From NCBI RefSeq assembly GCF_014642875.1, contig NZ_BMJC01000003.1, positions 744,001 through 808,000 of the forward strand: a stretch of DNA of 64,000 bases. The letters run 5' to 3'. A program made the position numbers and the translations under genes. Origin of the DNA: Puia dinghuensis (GTDB lineage: Bacteria > Bacteroidota > Bacteroidia > Chitinophagales > Chitinophagaceae). Position 1 is the first letter of the stretch; each line of letters begins with the position of its first letter. The notes under the pieces were generated by a model. The model worked only from the letters and a program-made list of their open reading frames with translations. It was not told the origin of the DNA and ran no database searches. This document shows positions 62,441 through 64,000 of the stretch, piece by piece.

Positions 62441-63806
62441 TATCCCCCATCGCTTTGCGGATGCCTTCGGCCTTTACGAGACATTCCTCGTATTCAGCCT
62501 CCGGATCACTGTAAAAAGTGATCCCCGAACCTACCTGGTAGGAAAGATACCGGCTTCCCCGGTTGTAAAGGAGGCTGCGGATAACGACATTAAAGTCGAA
62601 ATCACCCTCCGGCGTGACATAGCCGACGGCGCCTGAAAAAAGCCCGCGACGCGAACGCTCGTACCGGCGGATCAGCTGTACTACCCTGTTCTTTGGCGCA
62701 CCCGTCATCGACCCCATCGGGAAGCTGCTCCGAATGGCGTCAGTCCAGTCAAGACCAGGGAGCATTTCCCCTGTCACGGTGGAGATCATCTGGTACACCT
62801 GGGGAAAAGTATAAATTCCAAAGAGCTCACTTACCCTGACGGAGCCAGGCCGGCAGATGCGGGAAAGATCGTTGCGGACGAGATCGACGACCATGACATT
62901 CTCGGCGCGGTCTTTCGCACTTTGAAAAAGCGCATCTCGCTGACGCCTGTCGGCCGCAGGGTCCTGCTTTACCCGTGGCGCCGTTCCTTTTATCGGTTGG
63001 GAAAAAAGATCATTCCCCGTCTTTTTCAGGAAACGCTCGGGACTGGCGCAGAGCAGAAAACGCTGGTCGATCCGGTAGAAGGCGGCAAAAGGATTGGGGG
63101 AAGCATTGCTCAGCGACCGCCAGACAGCATACGGATCGATGTCCGCAGGCTGGGCAAAAAATTCCTGGCAGAAGTTGATCTCATAGCAATCTCCACGCAG
63201 GATATGCCTGCGCAGAGCGTCAATAGTAGAAAGATATTCGTCGCGGGCGATGCGCGGGGTGAATACAACGGGGGTGGCGGACGATGATGAACCGGACGCT
63301 ACAGCGGGCGCTGAACCGGAGGCTGCAGCGGGCATGGCGGGAGCCGGTGTGGTCTGGCTGATCGCCTGCCAGATGGATGCGGGATCGGAATGCAGGCAGC
63401 CGATGAGGATATTGTTTGTTTGTAATTGGATGGTGACCTCGGGGACGAAGAAGAAGAGATCGGGAAAACCGATGGGGTCAGTCGCGGAGGTTGCGGCAGA
63501 TTCGCCGACAGCAGGTTCGCCAGCGGCAGGTTCGGTTTCTGCCGCGAGGTCGTAGGCAAAATGACCAAAGAGCCAGTCCTGGCGGCCGGCAGCCCATTGC
63601 TTTAACCCGGCAAACGCATTCCCTGCAGAGGCGGTGAAAGTATCGACGGCGCCGGCGGCAAGCAAACATTCAAAAACAGGCGCCGGAGTCTTGTAAGAGT
63701 GGTTATCCAAAAAACAACAAATGTTGAATGGGGTGGCCCATGTCAACATTTGTCGCTTAATATATTCCTGATCCGTAACGGGGAATGAAAGGTAGGTCCT
63801 TTTCAC
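62412..63806 (-). CDS. pabB: Aminodeoxychorismate synthase component I (PabB-like)
   Basis: The start is GTG at 63806 (464 residues), 3 bases after the stop of the upstream gene. The chorismate-binding domain has the motif PIKGTAPR, whose Lys distinguishes PabB from anthranilate synthase (PIAGT). Later motifs are MVVDLVRNDLSRIC, SMTGAPKNR and FSGAVGYVTPEGDFDFNVVI. The N-terminal third is a less conserved PabB-like domain with Ala-rich inserts. It makes 4-amino-4-deoxychorismate for folate. The end of the gene forms one arm of the 16-bp inverted repeat. Confidence 0.85.
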   Translation of the reverse strand: MKRTYLSFPVTDQEYIKRQMLTWATPFNICCFLDNHSYKTPAPVFECLLAAGAVDTFTASAGNAFAGLKQWAAGRQDWLFGHFAYDLAAETEPAAGEPAVGESAATSATDPIGFPDLFFFVPEVTIQLQTNNILIGCLHSDPASIWQAISQTTPAPAMPAAASGSAPAVASGSSSSATPVVFTPRIARDEYLSTIDALRRHILRGDCYEINFCQEFFAQPADIDPYAVWRSLSNASPNPFAAFYRIDQRFLLCASPERFLKKTGNDLFSQPIKGTAPRVKQDPAADRRQRDALFQSAKDRAENVMVVDLVRNDLSRICRPGSVRVSELFGIYTFPQVYQMISTVTGEMLPGLDWTDAIRSSFPMGSMTGAPKNRVVQLIRRYERSRRGLFSGAVGYVTPEGDFDFNVVIRSLLYNRGSRYLSYQVGSGITFYSDPEAEYEECLVKAEGIRKAMGDSAGNALGEK

Positions 63807-63809
63807 CTG

Positions 63810-64000
63810 TTAAAAGTCATCTTCTTCTTCCTCAAATCCGCTGTCATTGAAAAGATCAAGGTCTTTAAAATCGTCATCGAGACCAAGATCATCCTCATCA
63901 CCCTTGGCTGTTTTTTTGGAGGTGTTGCCGCCCGTGCTTTTCTTGGTCTTGGATTTGGGAATATCGAATTCATCGAAGTCAGGATCCCACTCTTCTTCTT
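63810..64000 (-). CDS. Acidic C-terminus of an unidentified protein (5' end outside the window)
   Basis: Reading leftwards from 64000, the frame runs to TAA at 63810-63812. It encodes an acidic, low-complexity tail: EEEWDPDFDEFDIPKSK, a Lys/Thr/Gly-rich linker, then DLGLDDDFKDLDLFN and EEEEDDF at the end. No family was recognised. It ends 3 bases before the GTG of pabB, so the two are co-transcribed. Confidence 0.65.
   Translation of the reverse strand, partial: EEEWDPDFDEFDIPKSKTKKSTGGNTSKKTAKGDEDDLGLDDDFKDLDLFNDSGFEEEEDDF

Noticed and set aside
1-64000. tRNA, rRNA or other known structural RNA genes
   Set aside because: No cloverleaf with a GTTCRA-type loop and no rRNA-like stretch was noticed by eye; a covariance-model scan was not possible here.

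Overview
The window is a chromosomal stretch from a Bacteroidota bacterium, most likely family Chitinophagaceae. Evidence: promoter -7 boxes of the Bacteroidota form TAnnTTTG, TonB-dependent and TPR-histidine-kinase genes, DUF6443-type RHS proteins, secretion-tail domains resembling type IX sorting domains, and the pheT/zapA/rny gene order. No rRNA, tRNA, insertion sequence, integrase or CRISPR array was seen. The family assignment is inference.

Left part (1-21,700): an exopolysaccharide/lipopolysaccharide region. A plus-strand run encodes a Wzz-like chain-length protein (cut by the window edge), a Wzx-like flippase, a Wzy/WaaL-like polymerase or ligase, a GT4 glycosyltransferase, asparagine synthase-like AsnB, a secreted beta-helix (PL6-like) protein, a bi-domain oxidoreductase, a methyltransferase and a membrane glycosyltransferase. 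Two minus-strand genes (a six-hairpin toroid protein and a WecG/TagA glycosyltransferase) meet it tail to tail. An ABC exporter, a rhodanese and two small secreted proteins follow. Then comes a tight gmhA-hddC-hddA operon for GDP-D-glycero-alpha-D-manno-heptose with a DUF983 gene at its end. Together these look like synthesis, export and modification of a heptose-containing surface glycan.

Middle (21,700-30,100): a response regulator, TPR histidine kinase and TonB receptor gene run, then a thiolase, pyrD and a YD-repeat-like lipoprotein.

Accessory core (30,100-47,700): a minus-strand surface-protein island. One half is an operon of a coiled-coil/outer-membrane-barrel protein, an RHS/YD protein resembling TcB, an RHS protein with core and unique C-terminus resembling TcC, and a small exported protein. 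The other half is an array of three intact tail-fibre-like proteins plus one deleted copy. Each copy is preceded, in most cases at a fixed distance, by a conserved double-dyad intergenic element. This is the best candidate for an undescribed system.

Right part (47,700-64,000): mostly housekeeping. It holds a TerC-family protein, a YdeI/OmdA-like protein, rsmE, dnaB, an Asn/Pro-repeat lipoprotein, pheT, a coiled-coil gene, an orphan sorting-domain-like gene, zapA, rny, rplS, tatA, gatA (apparently with a CTG start), a lytic transglycosylase, pabB and the end of an acidic protein.
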